The position numbers were made by a program, and so were the translations under genes. The notes beneath the pieces were generated by a model. That model was given only the letters and a program-made list of their open reading frames with translations, was not told the origin of the DNA and searched no databases. A stretch of DNA of 40,069 nucleotides from contig JAIPFI010000008.1 in assembly GCA_021736705.1 (NCBI GenBank), forward strand, positions 1 through 40,069. Reading direction: 5' to 3'. Below are positions 9,133 to 17,661 of the stretch, piece by piece (the stretch's first letter is position 1; every line of letters starts with the position of its first letter). The stretch is from Methylococcaceae bacterium (GTDB lineage Bacteria; Pseudomonadota; Gammaproteobacteria; Methylococcales; Methylomonadaceae).

Positions 9133-9160
9133 TTGATAGACACAGGAAAGCACTTAAAAT
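9133..9160 (+). promoter_or_regulatory. Candidate sigma-70 promoter upstream of crp-like gene
   Basis: TTGATA (9133-9138) and TAAAAT (9155-9160) are separated by 16 bases; each matches consensus at five of six positions. It would give a leader of roughly 95 bases before the ATG at 9261. This is a pattern match only. Confidence 0.45.
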
Positions 9161-9260
9161 GATTATTCTAGCAATAGTAAGTTTATAAGCACTAAAGTCC
9201 AAAATTTTGACTTATTCCTGCCTCTAAAACCTCTTTAATTAGCCAAGACACTCATTGCCT

Positions 9261-9905
9261 ATGATTTCTACAACACAATCTAGCAACCCTATTCTTGCTT
9301 TACTCCATCTATGCCACGTACGTAGCTATCCTGCTAAAACCACAATTATTCGCCCTGGCGATAAAGGCGATCGCTTGCATTTCATCATCGAAGGCTCGGT
9401 CAGCATTTGTGCTGAAGATGAAGAGGGTCATGAACTGATTTTAGCCTATCTAAATAAAGATGAATTTATTGGTGAAATAGGCATATTTAAAGGCGCAGAA
9501 ATTCGGCACGTAACAGTGAAAACACGCACACCTTGCAAGTTAGCAGAAATTGGTTACGCTCGATTACATCATGCCCTAAAAAATGAACTTGCAGATCAAG
9601 CCGTTGATTTACTCCATCTCTTCGGCGAACAGCTTGCCAACCGCCTACTTATCACTAGCAGAAAATATTGTGATCTAGCTTTTATGGCAGTTGAAGGTCG
9701 TATTGCACGCGCCCTATTAGACTTAACTAAAGAACCCGACGCCATTACTCATCCGGACGGCATGCAATTACATATTACCCGCCAAGAAATTGGCCGCATT
9801 GTCGGCTGCTCCAGAGAAATGGTCGGTAGAGTACTGAAAGAAATGGAAGATAAAGAGCTTATTTCAGCACACGGTAAAACCATTGTGGTATTTGGTTCAA
9901 GGTAA
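9261..9905 (+). CDS. crp: CRP/Vfr-type cyclic-nucleotide-responsive transcription regulator
   Basis: This is a CRP-family homodimeric regulator with an N-terminal cyclic-nucleotide-binding barrel (about 10-125), dimer helix (about 115-140) and C-terminal winged helix-turn-helix (about 170-214). The C-terminal half is very close to E. coli CRP: DPDAITHPDGMQ-like text, then TRQEIGRIVGCSREMVGRVL, keeping the Arg, Glu and Arg that read TGTGA half-sites. In the cAMP pocket Gly71, Glu72 and Arg82 are kept, as is the Thr-Ser pair on the dimer helix (ITSRK), but the residue aligned with Ser83 is His. There is also an insertion of about five residues before the dimer helix. The track starts at TTG 9255; I prefer ATG 9261, giving 214 residues, though neither start has a clear ribosome site. 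Confidence 0.88.
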   Translation: MISTTQSSNPILALLHLCHVRSYPAKTTIIRPGDKGDRLHFIIEGSVSICAEDEEGHELILAYLNKDEFIGEIGIFKGAEIRHVTVKTRTPCKLAEIGYARLHHALKNELADQAVDLLHLFGEQLANRLLITSRKYCDLAFMAVEGRIARALLDLTKEPDAITHPDGMQLHITRQEIGRIVGCSREMVGRVLKEMEDKELISAHGKTIVVFGSR

Positions 9906-9969
9906 ACTGCATTCATGATAGACAAACCAATAAGCCTTCTCAAAAGAAAGCCGTCTAATATCCAACGAT

Positions 9970-10950
9970 TTATAAATCAGTTTTCGCCATTTCCAACAGT
10001 TCACGCGCTTGCTCATCGGCATGATAAGAAGAACGCACCATCGGTCCGCTCGCAACCTGTTTAAAGCCTAAGTCTCTAGCCAAAACAGCATATTCATCAA
10101 ATTCTGCTGGCGTAATATAGCGCTGCACCGCCAAATGCTCGGTACTAGGCTGCAAATATTGACCTAAAGTTAGAATTGAACAGTGATGCGCACGTAAATC
10201 TCGCATAACTTCCAGGACCTCTTCTTGCGTTTCCCCTATACCCAGCATCAGCCCTGATTTTGTCGGCACATGAGGCAATACCTCATGATAAGCCTGTAAT
10301 AAATCTAAAGACTGATGATAGTCAGCTCCAGGTCTCGCTTGTTTATACAATCTTGGAATAGTTTCTAAATTATGATTAAACACATCCACTGGGGTCTCTT
10401 GCAAAAGATCCAACGCGCACTGCACTCGACCTCTAAAATCAGGCACTAAAATCTCTATTTTAGTTTGCGGAGATTGCTCACGAATGGCCGTCACACAAGC
10501 CGCAAAATGCCCTGCTCCGCCATCTCTTAAATCATCGCGATCCACCGAAGTAATAACCACATATTTAAGCGCGAGTTCTTTTATTGTTTTAGCCAGATTA
10601 ATTGGCTCATCAAGATCCAATTGCAATGGCTTTCCGTGCGCTACATCACAGAAAGGACAGCGCCTTGTGCATATATCGCCCATAATCATAAATGTCGCTG
10701 TACCTAAGCTAAAACATTCGTTTAAATTAGGGCAGGCCGCCTCTTCACAGACGCTATGCAATTTATTTTTACGTAAGGTTTTTTTTATATGAGTAATATC
10801 TTCATTTGCCGTTAATTTAATGCGAATCCATTCAGGCTTACGCAAAACCGTCTCTGCTTTTTCGACCTTGATAGGAATTCTAGCGAGCTTGTCCGCATTA
10901 CGCTGATGTGTTTCTGGAGTGCCGCGTGATGGTGCTTGAATAGAAGCCAT
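9970..10950 (-). CDS. lipA: Lipoyl synthase
   Basis: LipA is a radical-SAM enzyme that inserts two sulfurs into protein-bound octanoyl groups to make lipoyl cofactors. The 326-residue protein has both expected iron-sulfur motifs: the auxiliary cluster cysteines in [12 protein letters not shown] (Cys68, 73, 79) and the radical-SAM CTRRCPFC (Cys94, 98, 101). The conserved RSSYH segment near the C-terminus supplies the serine ligand. It lies downstream of lipB with a 78-base gap, and its product is needed by the two lipoyl domains of AceF encoded about 7 kb away. It is convergent with the CRP-family gene; I see no strong terminator between them. Confidence 0.97.
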   Translation of the reverse strand: MASIQAPSRGTPETHQRNADKLARIPIKVEKAETVLRKPEWIRIKLTANEDITHIKKTLRKNKLHSVCEEAACPNLNECFSLGTATFMIMGDICTRRCPFCDVAHGKPLQLDLDEPINLAKTIKELALKYVVITSVDRDDLRDGGAGHFAACVTAIREQSPQTKIEILVPDFRGRVQCALDLLQETPVDVFNHNLETIPRLYKQARPGADYHQSLDLLQAYHEVLPHVPTKSGLMLGIGETQEEVLEVMRDLRAHHCSILTLGQYLQPSTEHLAVQRYITPAEFDEYAVLARDLGFKQVASGPMVRSSYHADEQARELLEMAKTDL

Positions 10951-11028
10951 AAAATTATTACCGATAAATTGTTTGACGTTTAAACTTTAAAGTACACGAC
11001 TTAAACGCAATAAAAGACCACAGAGACA

Positions 11029-11646
11029 TTAACAAGCTGATGAATCTAAAGCTTGAATAATAGAATGAACAACAGGTACCGCCAATTCAGAAGTATTAAT
11101 ACGCACCCCTTGATCAGCTAGCTGAGTTACTTGCAGCCCTTGATAACCACAAGGATTAATATAACGAAAGGGAGACAAATCCATACAATTATTGAGGCTC
11201 AAGCCATGATAGCTAGAACCTTTTTTAATGCGTAAACCGACTGAACCAATTTTTTCACCCGCGATATAAACACCCGGAGCATCGGGTTTTGCTTCAGATT
11301 TCAGACCATACTGCGCCAGCGCATCAATCATTGCTTGCTCCAAAATGCTCACTAACTGGCGCACGCCTAATTGCCGGCGCTGAATATCGATTAAAGTATA
11401 AACCACCAATTGCCCAGGACCATGATAGGTGATTTGCCCTCCTCTATCGGTATTTACTAGAGGTATATCAGAAGTCTGCAATAAATGCTCAGGCTGGCCA
11501 TTTAAGCCTTGAGTAAAAACCGGCTCATGCTCAACAATCCATATTTCATCCGCCGTGTCTTGATCTCTGGATAAAGTAAAATCCTGCATCGCCTGCCAGC
11601 AGCCTTGATACTCTTGACGCCCCAAGCGACACAATTTAATATTCAT
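11029..11646 (-). CDS. lipB: Octanoyl-ACP:protein N-octanoyltransferase
   Basis: LipB transfers the octanoyl group from acyl carrier protein to the target lysine of lipoyl domains, the step before LipA. The 205-residue length is normal. The catalytic pair is visible: Lys132 in [12 protein letters not shown] and Cys166 in INPCGYQG, aligning with Lys135 and Cys169 of E. coli LipB. The [15 protein letters not shown] motif (about 67-81) is also present. It lies in the conserved ybeD-lipB-lipA order on the minus strand. The 241-base gap between lipB and ybeD is longer than usual and holds one possible 39-codon ORF. Confidence 0.96.
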   Translation of the reverse strand: MNIKLCRLGRQEYQGCWQAMQDFTLSRDQDTADEIWIVEHEPVFTQGLNGQPEHLLQTSDIPLVNTDRGGQITYHGPGQLVVYTLIDIQRRQLGVRQLVSILEQAMIDALAQYGLKSEAKPDAPGVYIAGEKIGSVGLRIKKGSSYHGLSLNNCMDLSPFRYINPCGYQGLQVTQLADQGVRINTSELAVPVVHSIIQALDSSAC

Positions 11647-11748
11647 AACGCTTCACTTGAGTGATAAATACTTTAAGAAAACTTTGCGCATAAGCCTACA
11701 TTTTCCCAATTAAATCAAATATTAGCTCACTACTGGCCAATAAGCGAG

Positions 11749-11868
11749 TTATCGAACCTTGCCGCTGTGCAATGCTATCTTTTCGCACAACGCACCTAAA
11801 CCTCGCCCCATTTCAAAACACACCGACAATAATTCAAAAAACTCGGATAGAGATTGATTTTTTTTCAT
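11749..11868 (-). CDS. Possible 39-residue small ORF between ybeD and lipB
   Basis: This ORF is too short for the track. It starts at ATG (11866-11868), ends at TAA (11749-11751) and begins MKKNQSLSEFFELLSVCFEM. It continues with a Gly- and Leu-containing stretch that includes two further possible cysteine contacts (one in LGALCEK). It fills half of an otherwise empty 241-base gap and has a weak GTGAG upstream. I do not recognise it. It may be chance; the amphipathic, non-repetitive composition is the only positive sign. Confidence 0.25.
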   Translation of the reverse strand: MKKNQSLSEFFELLSVCFEMGRGLGALCEKIALHSGKVR

Positions 11869-11887
11869 TGCTCACAAAAACATCAAA

Positions 11888-12160
11888 TTACATGGTAATC
11901 AAAACATCAGTACAGGCAGTCAAATCCATATAAACCAAGTCCAGTTGCGCTTTACTTTGAGCTTCGACCATGACTGTTACAGAAATATATTTACCACCCT
12001 TACTCTCACGCGTTTTCACAGCCGCCTCACTCAAATCACTGACATGACGACGCACTATTTCAACCACAATAGCTTCAATATTAGGTATATTTTTACCCAT
12101 CGCTTTAATTGGAAACTGGCAAGGAAACTCAAAAGGCGTATCATGCTCTAGCTCTGTCAT
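11888..12160 (-). CDS. ybeD: YbeD/DUF493 family protein
   Basis: This 90-residue protein matches the small YbeD (DUF493, UPF0250) family, which has an ACT-like fold. It has the usual opening (FEFPCQFPIKAMG, about 10-22), the central VVEIVRRHVSDL and the closing YMDLTACTDVLITM. The molecular function is not firmly known; its constant association with lipB and lipA suggests a link to lipoate metabolism, but that is inference. Its ATG overlaps the stop of the upstream aminotransferase gene by four bases (ATGA), so the two are translated together. Confidence 0.9.
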   Translation of the reverse strand: MTELEHDTPFEFPCQFPIKAMGKNIPNIEAIVVEIVRRHVSDLSEAAVKTRESKGGKYISVTVMVEAQSKAQLDLVYMDLTACTDVLITM

Positions 12161-12996
12161 ACAACAACCCGCTTATATTCTTGAAACAATGTGTTCATTG
12201 CTTGCCATACAGAACCTACCTGACCATTACCGACAGGCTCATGATCCAAAATAGTCACAGGTAAAATTTCCCGTGTTGAACTGGTCAACCAAATTTCACT
12301 TGCCTGCTGCAAAGCATCCAATGAAATAACATCTTCTTCGATCTGTATATGATTGGCTTTTGCTAAGTAAATAATCACATCACGCGTAATGCCAGGCAGA
12401 ATTTCATTGGTTTTTGGTGGTGTAATTAATACCCCATCAATGACTGCAAAAATATTACTGGCGGCACCTTCTGTCGCATAGCCTTCTTTAATCAAAATAG
12501 CTTCAGCACTACCTTCATCTATCGCTTTTTGGCGCAATAGAATATTAGCCAATAAAGTTGTTGCTTTGATATTACATAATTGCCAACGCACATCATCCAA
12601 GGTAATTGCTTGTACACCCTGCTCGCGTGCAAACGGAGCGATCGGATTACACATCGCGAATATCGTCGGTGTACAATTTAATGGAAAACCATGATCTCTT
12701 TTATCAGCAACACCACGAGTAATTTGCAGATAAATATATTGCGCATCACCTTCAATTAACAAGGGTTGAAAAATTTCCAACCATTGTTCAGTCGTATAAG
12801 ACACCGCTAAGCGTATTGCCTTCAAGCCATCATTTAAACGCTGCAAATGGGCTTCCAAACAAAATAATTCACCCGCATAAGCGGGAATCACCTCATACAC
12901 ACTATCACCAAACAAAAAACCACGATCCAATACTGAAATCTTTGCTTCCGCTAGAGGCAGATATTCGCCATTTAAATAAACATTTTTCTCGTGCAT
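12157..12996 (-). CDS. dat: D-amino acid aminotransferase (class IV)
   Basis: This is a pyridoxal-phosphate fold-type IV transaminase of 279 residues. The start VYLNGEYLPLAEAKISVLDR and the motif GFLFGDSVYEVIPAY (about 27-41) are typical of D-alanine transaminase and its relatives. The Schiff-base lysine is expected in the ATTLLANILLRQKAIDEG segment near residue 145. SSTREILPV near the C-terminus also fits. D-alanine and D-glutamate feed peptidoglycan, which suits its place between dac and ybeD as in Pseudomonas. Branched-chain aminotransferase (IlvE) or aminodeoxychorismate lyase are related alternatives, but the neighbours favour Dat. It begins four bases after the dac stop. Confidence 0.85.
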   Translation of the reverse strand: MHEKNVYLNGEYLPLAEAKISVLDRGFLFGDSVYEVIPAYAGELFCLEAHLQRLNDGLKAIRLAVSYTTEQWLEIFQPLLIEGDAQYIYLQITRGVADKRDHGFPLNCTPTIFAMCNPIAPFAREQGVQAITLDDVRWQLCNIKATTLLANILLRQKAIDEGSAEAILIKEGYATEGAASNIFAVIDGVLITPPKTNEILPGITRDVIIYLAKANHIQIEEDVISLDALQQASEIWLTSSTREILPVTILDHEPVGNGQVGSVWQAMNTLFQEYKRVVV

Positions 12997-13000
12997 TATC

Positions 13001-14173
13001 TTACTTTATTAACATTAAGGCTGAATCATAAGCACGTCGCAAAAAACCACCTTGTTCAATGGCATTCAATGCAATTAGCGGCTTAGAAGTAATTATTTTA
13101 TCGCGCAACATAACATTAACCACCCCCAAACTATCGCCTACCTTTATAGGCGCTAATGGCTTCAGATCAACATTAGTGGTCGCTTTCATTTCCTTATAAT
13201 GACGTCTGGAAACGGTAACGTACATATCCTCCGCTAAACCCAAATTAACAACATCACTTGCGCCTTTCCAAACTCTAGCTGTGGTTAGAACGGTATTGGC
13301 ATCATAAAGTTTATGCGTTTCATAGAAGCGAAAACCGTAATTCAATAAAGTCTGGCTTTCATCTGCACGAGCACTTGTACTTTTAGTACCTAAAACGACA
13401 GAAATCAGACGCATATCGTCTCGTTTCGCTGAAGCAACCAAACAATATCCGGCGGCTTCAGTATGCCCCGTTTTTACGCCATCAACAGACTCATCACGCC
13501 ACAATAAAGTATTCCTATTTTTTTGTGTAATGCCATTATAAGTAAATTCTTTTTCCTTATCCCAGCGATAATACTCAGGAAACTCATTAATTAAAGCACG
13601 TGCTAACAAGGCAAGATCTCGTGCCGTCGTATAATGCTCATTAGGTGCAGGCAAACCCGTTGCATTAACAAAGTGAGTATTAGTCATGCCGATTCTTTGC
13701 GCTTGCTGATTCATCATCTCAGCAAAAACTCTCTCATCACCTGCAATATGCTCGGCAATGGCGACACTAGCATCATTACCCGATTGAATCACAATCCCCT
13801 TAAGCAAATCTTCCACTCTTACTTGTTTATTAACTTCAATAAACATTTTTGATCCAAGTGTGCGCCACGCTTTATCACTAACTGTTACCATTTCGTCGAG
13901 ACTTAAACGCTTATTTTTAAGTTCGCGAAAGACCACATAAACGGTCATAATTTTTGTTAGACTGGCAGGCGGTAACACCACATCAGGATTACTCTCGGCG
14001 AGAATACGCTGACTATCCGCATCCAATAAAATATAACTACTTGCCGCTAAACTTGGTGCCGCAGGAATAAGAATATCGCTTTCCGCATTAACTTGCGTAA
14101 AGGGTATAAAGAAAAAAGCCAAGAAAGCTAATTTTAGAACTAATGAATAATTAATAGACATTTTCAAATACAT
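13001..14173 (-). CDS. dacA: D-alanyl-D-alanine carboxypeptidase, PBP5/6 type
   Basis: This enzyme removes the terminal D-alanine from peptidoglycan pentapeptides in the periplasm. The three penicillin-binding motifs are present (numbering from the track's residue 1): Ser73-Leu-Thr-Lys76, Ser133-Gly-Asn135 and Lys236-Thr-Gly238. A signal peptide (about 1-32) precedes them. The C-terminal PBP5 domain (about 285-375) follows, ending in an amphipathic tail (RRAYDSALMLIK) expected to attach to the inner membrane. The track start is TTG; ATG at 14173 (390 residues) is more likely, and ATG at 14161 is also possible. It belongs to the mltB-rlpA-dac-dat wall cluster. PBP5 and PBP6 paralogues cannot be told apart here. 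Confidence 0.94.
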   Translation of the reverse strand: MYLKMSINYSLVLKLAFLAFFFIPFTQVNAESDILIPAAPSLAASSYILLDADSQRILAESNPDVVLPPASLTKIMTVYVVFRELKNKRLSLDEMVTVSDKAWRTLGSKMFIEVNKQVRVEDLLKGIVIQSGNDASVAIAEHIAGDERVFAEMMNQQAQRIGMTNTHFVNATGLPAPNEHYTTARDLALLARALINEFPEYYRWDKEKEFTYNGITQKNRNTLLWRDESVDGVKTGHTEAAGYCLVASAKRDDMRLISVVLGTKSTSARADESQTLLNYGFRFYETHKLYDANTVLTTARVWKGASDVVNLGLAEDMYVTVSRRHYKEMKATTNVDLKPLAPIKVGDSLGVVNVMLRDKIITSKPLIALNAIEQGGFLRRAYDSALMLIK

Positions 14174-14279
14174 AAGCAAAAAAGTTAAACAATTAAAAAA
14201 AGGACACGGTTATGAAAGCAACCAAAGAAAAGTAAATGATACGACCATGACTATTATTTCGGGTACACCTTCAAAAGGC

Positions 14280-15080
14280 TTATTCTGAAATAAAATGACT
14301 ATTATAGATACCTATATTTTTTATTTTTTCGACAATTTCATCGGCCTCCGTAACTGAATTAATTGGCCCTACCTGTACTTTGTAAACAATACGTTCCGGT
14401 GTTTGACTGCTAACAATTCTACTGGTCGTCAATAGCAATCTAGAAAATCGTTGTTGTAAAGTCAGTGCATTTTTCTGCTCACCAAATGCACCTATTTGCA
14501 AGTAAACATGCTTAGCATCGGCTATGGCTACATCACCATTGACTTCACCAGGAAGAACGGCAACGACTTCAACAAAGCCAGTGCCCGGCCTTTCTACTCC
14601 GAGTTTAGCCGCTGCTACGTAAGATAAATCAATAATCCTATGATCATAAAAAGGCCCGCGATCATTAACTCTAACAATAATAGTTTGTTGATTTTCTAAA
14701 TTAGTGACTCGCACATAACTTGGAATAGGCAAGGTTTTATGCGCCGCAGTCATCGCAAACATATCATAATCTTCACCGGTTGCCGTTTTATGCTGATGAA
14801 ACTTAGTTCCATACCAAGATGCAATTCCTTGTTGTCTATAGCCTTTATTCGTTGGCAATACATAGTACTCTTTACCTAGCACCGTATATTGCTTAGGGTT
14901 AACAATGCTAGACCAAGGTTCATACTGAGGTATTGCATCAGGTATAGCGTTTATATCGATGTTGATTTGATCAGGTCGACCATCATTAACAATAAGCTCT
15001 TCAAACTTTGTAGTTTTGTCTTCCGTTGAACAAGCTGTCAATAAGCTAATGCCTAACATCAATAAAACCAGTTTATTCAT
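14280..15080 (-). CDS. rlpA: RlpA, septal lytic transglycosylase lipoprotein with SPOR domain
   Basis: RlpA cleaves denuded glycan strands at the septum and daughter-cell poles. I chose ATG 15080 rather than the track's 15116 because it gives a clean lipoprotein signal peptide ending in LLTAC (Cys17); the product is 266 residues. A double-psi beta-barrel domain follows (about 85-180) with GIASWYGTKFHQHKTATGE and the catalytic-type VNDRGPFYDHRIIDLS. A C-terminal SPOR domain (about 192-265), including VYLQIGAFGEQKNA and YKVQVGPINS, should bind denuded glycan at the division site. Its start overlaps the end of mltB by eight bases, so they are co-translated. Confidence 0.94.
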   Translation of the reverse strand: MNKLVLLMLGISLLTACSTEDKTTKFEELIVNDGRPDQINIDINAIPDAIPQYEPWSSIVNPKQYTVLGKEYYVLPTNKGYRQQGIASWYGTKFHQHKTATGEDYDMFAMTAAHKTLPIPSYVRVTNLENQQTIIVRVNDRGPFYDHRIIDLSYVAAAKLGVERPGTGFVEVVAVLPGEVNGDVAIADAKHVYLQIGAFGEQKNALTLQQRFSRLLLTTSRIVSSQTPERIVYKVQVGPINSVTEADEIVEKIKNIGIYNSHFISE

Positions 15081-16071
15081 GATTCGCGGCTCTATATTGC
15101 TGTTTAATTTCGGCACTTAACTGATAAACAGCCATGGCATAAAGCGGACTATGGTTATAACGAGAAATGACATAAAAATTTTCCAAACCAGCCCATACCT
15201 CATCACCATTTTCTTGCTCAAAACTTAACAGCTTAACATGAGTTTGCTGATCCAGCTCCTCAGGCACTTGCACACCTGCGGAGAGTAATTGTTTAACCGT
15301 CATATCTGGTTTCAAGTCTTGACTCATAGTCAGCATTTTCTTATATTCAGCGCCATTGACTTGCACAGGAAAGGCAATATCTTGCCCTGCTTGCCATTTA
15401 TGTCGTGAAAAATAATTTGCTACGCTAGCAATCGCATCTGCTGGGTTATGCCAAATATCACGCCTCATATCACCTTCAAAATCGGCGGCATAATGCCGAT
15501 AACTACTCGGCATAAATTGCGGCATCCCCATCGCCCCAGCATAAGAACCTACAGGCTCCAATGGATTCATTTTTTCTTCACGGCATAACAACAAAAATTG
15601 CTCTAATTCACTCAAGAAAAACTGACTTCGCTTTGGATAATCAAAAGCTAAGGTTGACAAAGCGTCAATGACACGGTGACCGCCAGTATGCTCACCATAT
15701 GAGGTCTCCACACCCATAATAGCCACAATAATTTCTTCAGGCACATCATAGCGTTGCGCGGCAATCTCTAAGCTAGCTTGGTTAAGCTGCCAAAATTTAA
15801 CACCGCCTTGAATACGTGAATCACGCATAAATATTTTTCTATATTTATGCCATGGCATGCCCTCTGCTGGCTTAGTCATCGTCTCAATAATATTAGGTTT
15901 GATTTCTACAGATTGAAATAGCTTAACTAATACAACGGACTCAAACTGATGTTGATCGACCATTTTACTAATGAATTGCTGCACGGCGACTTTATCTTCT
16001 ATCCCTGCCTGCGCAAAAGGACTTATTACCAAGGATAAAAAAATGAGACTAGAAATTAACAGCTTGTGCAT
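15073..16071 (-). CDS. mltB: Membrane-bound lytic murein transglycosylase B family
   Basis: MltB-family enzymes cut the glycan backbone of peptidoglycan with formation of 1,6-anhydro ends. The 332-residue protein has a signal peptide (cleavage near FAQA-G). A lysozyme-like SLT_2 domain follows. Its catalytic glutamate lies in IMGVETSYGEHTGG (about 118-131) and GAMGMPQFMPSSYRHYAADF lies further on. There is no lipobox cysteine at the signal-peptide end, so unlike E. coli MltB this copy looks soluble in the periplasm. It heads the wall cluster and overlaps rlpA. Confidence 0.93.
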   Translation of the reverse strand: MHKLLISSLIFLSLVISPFAQAGIEDKVAVQQFISKMVDQHQFESVVLVKLFQSVEIKPNIIETMTKPAEGMPWHKYRKIFMRDSRIQGGVKFWQLNQASLEIAAQRYDVPEEIIVAIMGVETSYGEHTGGHRVIDALSTLAFDYPKRSQFFLSELEQFLLLCREEKMNPLEPVGSYAGAMGMPQFMPSSYRHYAADFEGDMRRDIWHNPADAIASVANYFSRHKWQAGQDIAFPVQVNGAEYKKMLTMSQDLKPDMTVKQLLSAGVQVPEELDQQTHVKLLSFEQENGDEVWAGLENFYVISRYNHSPLYAMAVYQLSAEIKQQYRAANHE

Positions 16072-16189
16072 AATTATTGTGGGGAAGGTTGATAAATATA
16101 AATGACGGTTTCTTGCTCTAAAATTGAATGATATTTTTTGCGCCGCACCAAAAATCCAATCCGAGAAGATATATTAAAGGAAAATATCA

Positions 16190-16235
16190 GGTTACATTAA
16201 CTGCGCTCCGCTAGATAATGCAACCCAAACTACAG
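16190..16235. repeat. Imperfect palindrome with GCGCTCCGC core, next to lpd stop
   Basis: GGTTACATTA pairs with TAATGCAACC (one G-U type mismatch) around a loop containing GCGCTCCGC, followed by CAAACTACAGC. The shape recalls the GGTTACGCTCCGCTAACCCAACCTAC-type palindromes dispersed in many proteobacteria, here in degenerate form. It sits directly after the lpd stop and might serve as a transcript end. Only one copy is seen in the window. Confidence 0.4.
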
Positions 16236-17648
16236 CTATTTTTTTACATACAGATCAGTAATCGTACCCGTTACCATTTCAGCAGCGAACGCAAAGGTCT
16301 CTGAAAGCGTTGGATGCGCATGAATGGTTAAACCGACATCTTCTGCATCCGCACCCATTTCTAAAGCTAACACCGCTTCCGCAACCAATTCACCGGCATT
16401 AGGCCCAACCATTCCAGCCCCTAAAATACGCCCTGTTTCAGGATCACAAAGCATTTTAGTTAAACCTTCATTACGGCTTAAACTTAAAGAACGACCACTT
16501 GCTGCCCAAGGAAATGCACCTTTTTCATAAGGAATACCTTGTTTTTTAGCTTCATTTTCAGTTAAGCCCATCCATGCCACTTCTGGATCCGTATAAGCCA
16601 CCGATGGAATAGTTAAGGCATCAAAAGCTGATTTATGTCCGGCCGTTACTTCCGCAGCAATCTTACCTTCGTAAACTGCCTTATGCGCTAACATCGGTTG
16701 CCCGACGATATCGCCAATTGCATAGATATGCGACACATTGGTTTTTTGCTGCTTATCAACAGGAATAAATCCCCATTCATTGACCTGCACGCCTGCTTTA
16801 TCGGCATCAATTAATGCACCATTTGGCTTACGCCCAACCGCGACCAAGACTTTATCAAACAATTCTGGCTCAGGCGCTTTATCTCCCCCAAAAGTGACCA
16901 ATAAACCCTCATCTTGCGCCACAATACTTTCTACTTTAGTTTTCAACCAAATATTTTTGTATTGCTTTTTAATATGACGGTGTAATGGCGTGACTAAATC
17001 TTTATCGCAGCCAGGAATAATCTGATCCATCAATTCTACAACACTGATTTCAGAGCCCATCGCATGATAAACCGTAGCCATTTCTAAGCCGATAATACCG
17101 CCACCGACAACTAATAATTTCTTAGGTATATCCTCGATATTCAAGGCATCGGTTGAATCCATTAAACGCGGATCATCATTTGGAAACGGTGGTATTTTGC
17201 TTGCTGTAGAACCGGCCGCAATAATCGCATTATCAAAAGTAATTTGCTGCGTACCCGTATCATTAGTCACTTCCAACCCATTGGCCGAAGTAAATTTGCC
17301 CAAGCCTTGCACGACCGTCACTTTACGCTGTTTGGCTAAACGCGCCAAACCACCATTTAAAGTGCTGGTAATACCCTCTTTCCAGCCTCTGATTTTATCT
17401 AAATCAAATTCAGGTTTACTAAAGCTTAAACCATGCTGCTCAAAATGCTCTGCTTCATGCACGATTTGCGCAATATGCAATAAAGCTTTCGATGGAATAC
17501 AACCGACATTTAAACAAACACCGCCTAATACGGGATACCTTTCCACCAATACCACTTGCTTACCTAAATCAGCCGCACGAAAAGCAGCGGTATAACCACC
17601 AGGGCCACCACCTAAAACTAAAACTTCTGCGTGTATAACATCTGTCAT
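16236..17648 (-). CDS. lpdA: Dihydrolipoyl dehydrogenase (E3)
   Basis: This FAD-dependent disulfide oxidoreductase reoxidises dihydrolipoyl groups with NAD+. The 470-residue protein shows the FAD motif GGGPGGYTAAFRAADLG (about 13-29), the redox disulfide GGVCLNVGCIPSKALL (Cys45 and Cys50), and the NAD-binding motif VVGGGIIGLEMATVYHAMGS. The C-terminal base region is TIHAHPTLSE. It is the third gene of the PDH operon, 13 bases after aceF. The same E3 may also serve other 2-oxoacid dehydrogenases and the glycine cleavage system, but none is in this window. Confidence 0.97.
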   Translation of the reverse strand: MTDVIHAEVLVLGGGPGGYTAAFRAADLGKQVVLVERYPVLGGVCLNVGCIPSKALLHIAQIVHEAEHFEQHGLSFSKPEFDLDKIRGWKEGITSTLNGGLARLAKQRKVTVVQGLGKFTSANGLEVTNDTGTQQITFDNAIIAAGSTASKIPPFPNDDPRLMDSTDALNIEDIPKKLLVVGGGIIGLEMATVYHAMGSEISVVELMDQIIPGCDKDLVTPLHRHIKKQYKNIWLKTKVESIVAQDEGLLVTFGGDKAPEPELFDKVLVAVGRKPNGALIDADKAGVQVNEWGFIPVDKQQKTNVSHIYAIGDIVGQPMLAHKAVYEGKIAAEVTAGHKSAFDALTIPSVAYTDPEVAWMGLTENEAKKQGIPYEKGAFPWAASGRSLSLSRNEGLTKMLCDPETGRILGAGMVGPNAGELVAEAVLALEMGADAEDVGLTIHAHPTLSETFAFAAEMVTGTITDLYVKK

Positions 17649-17661
17649 TTTATTGCCTCAA

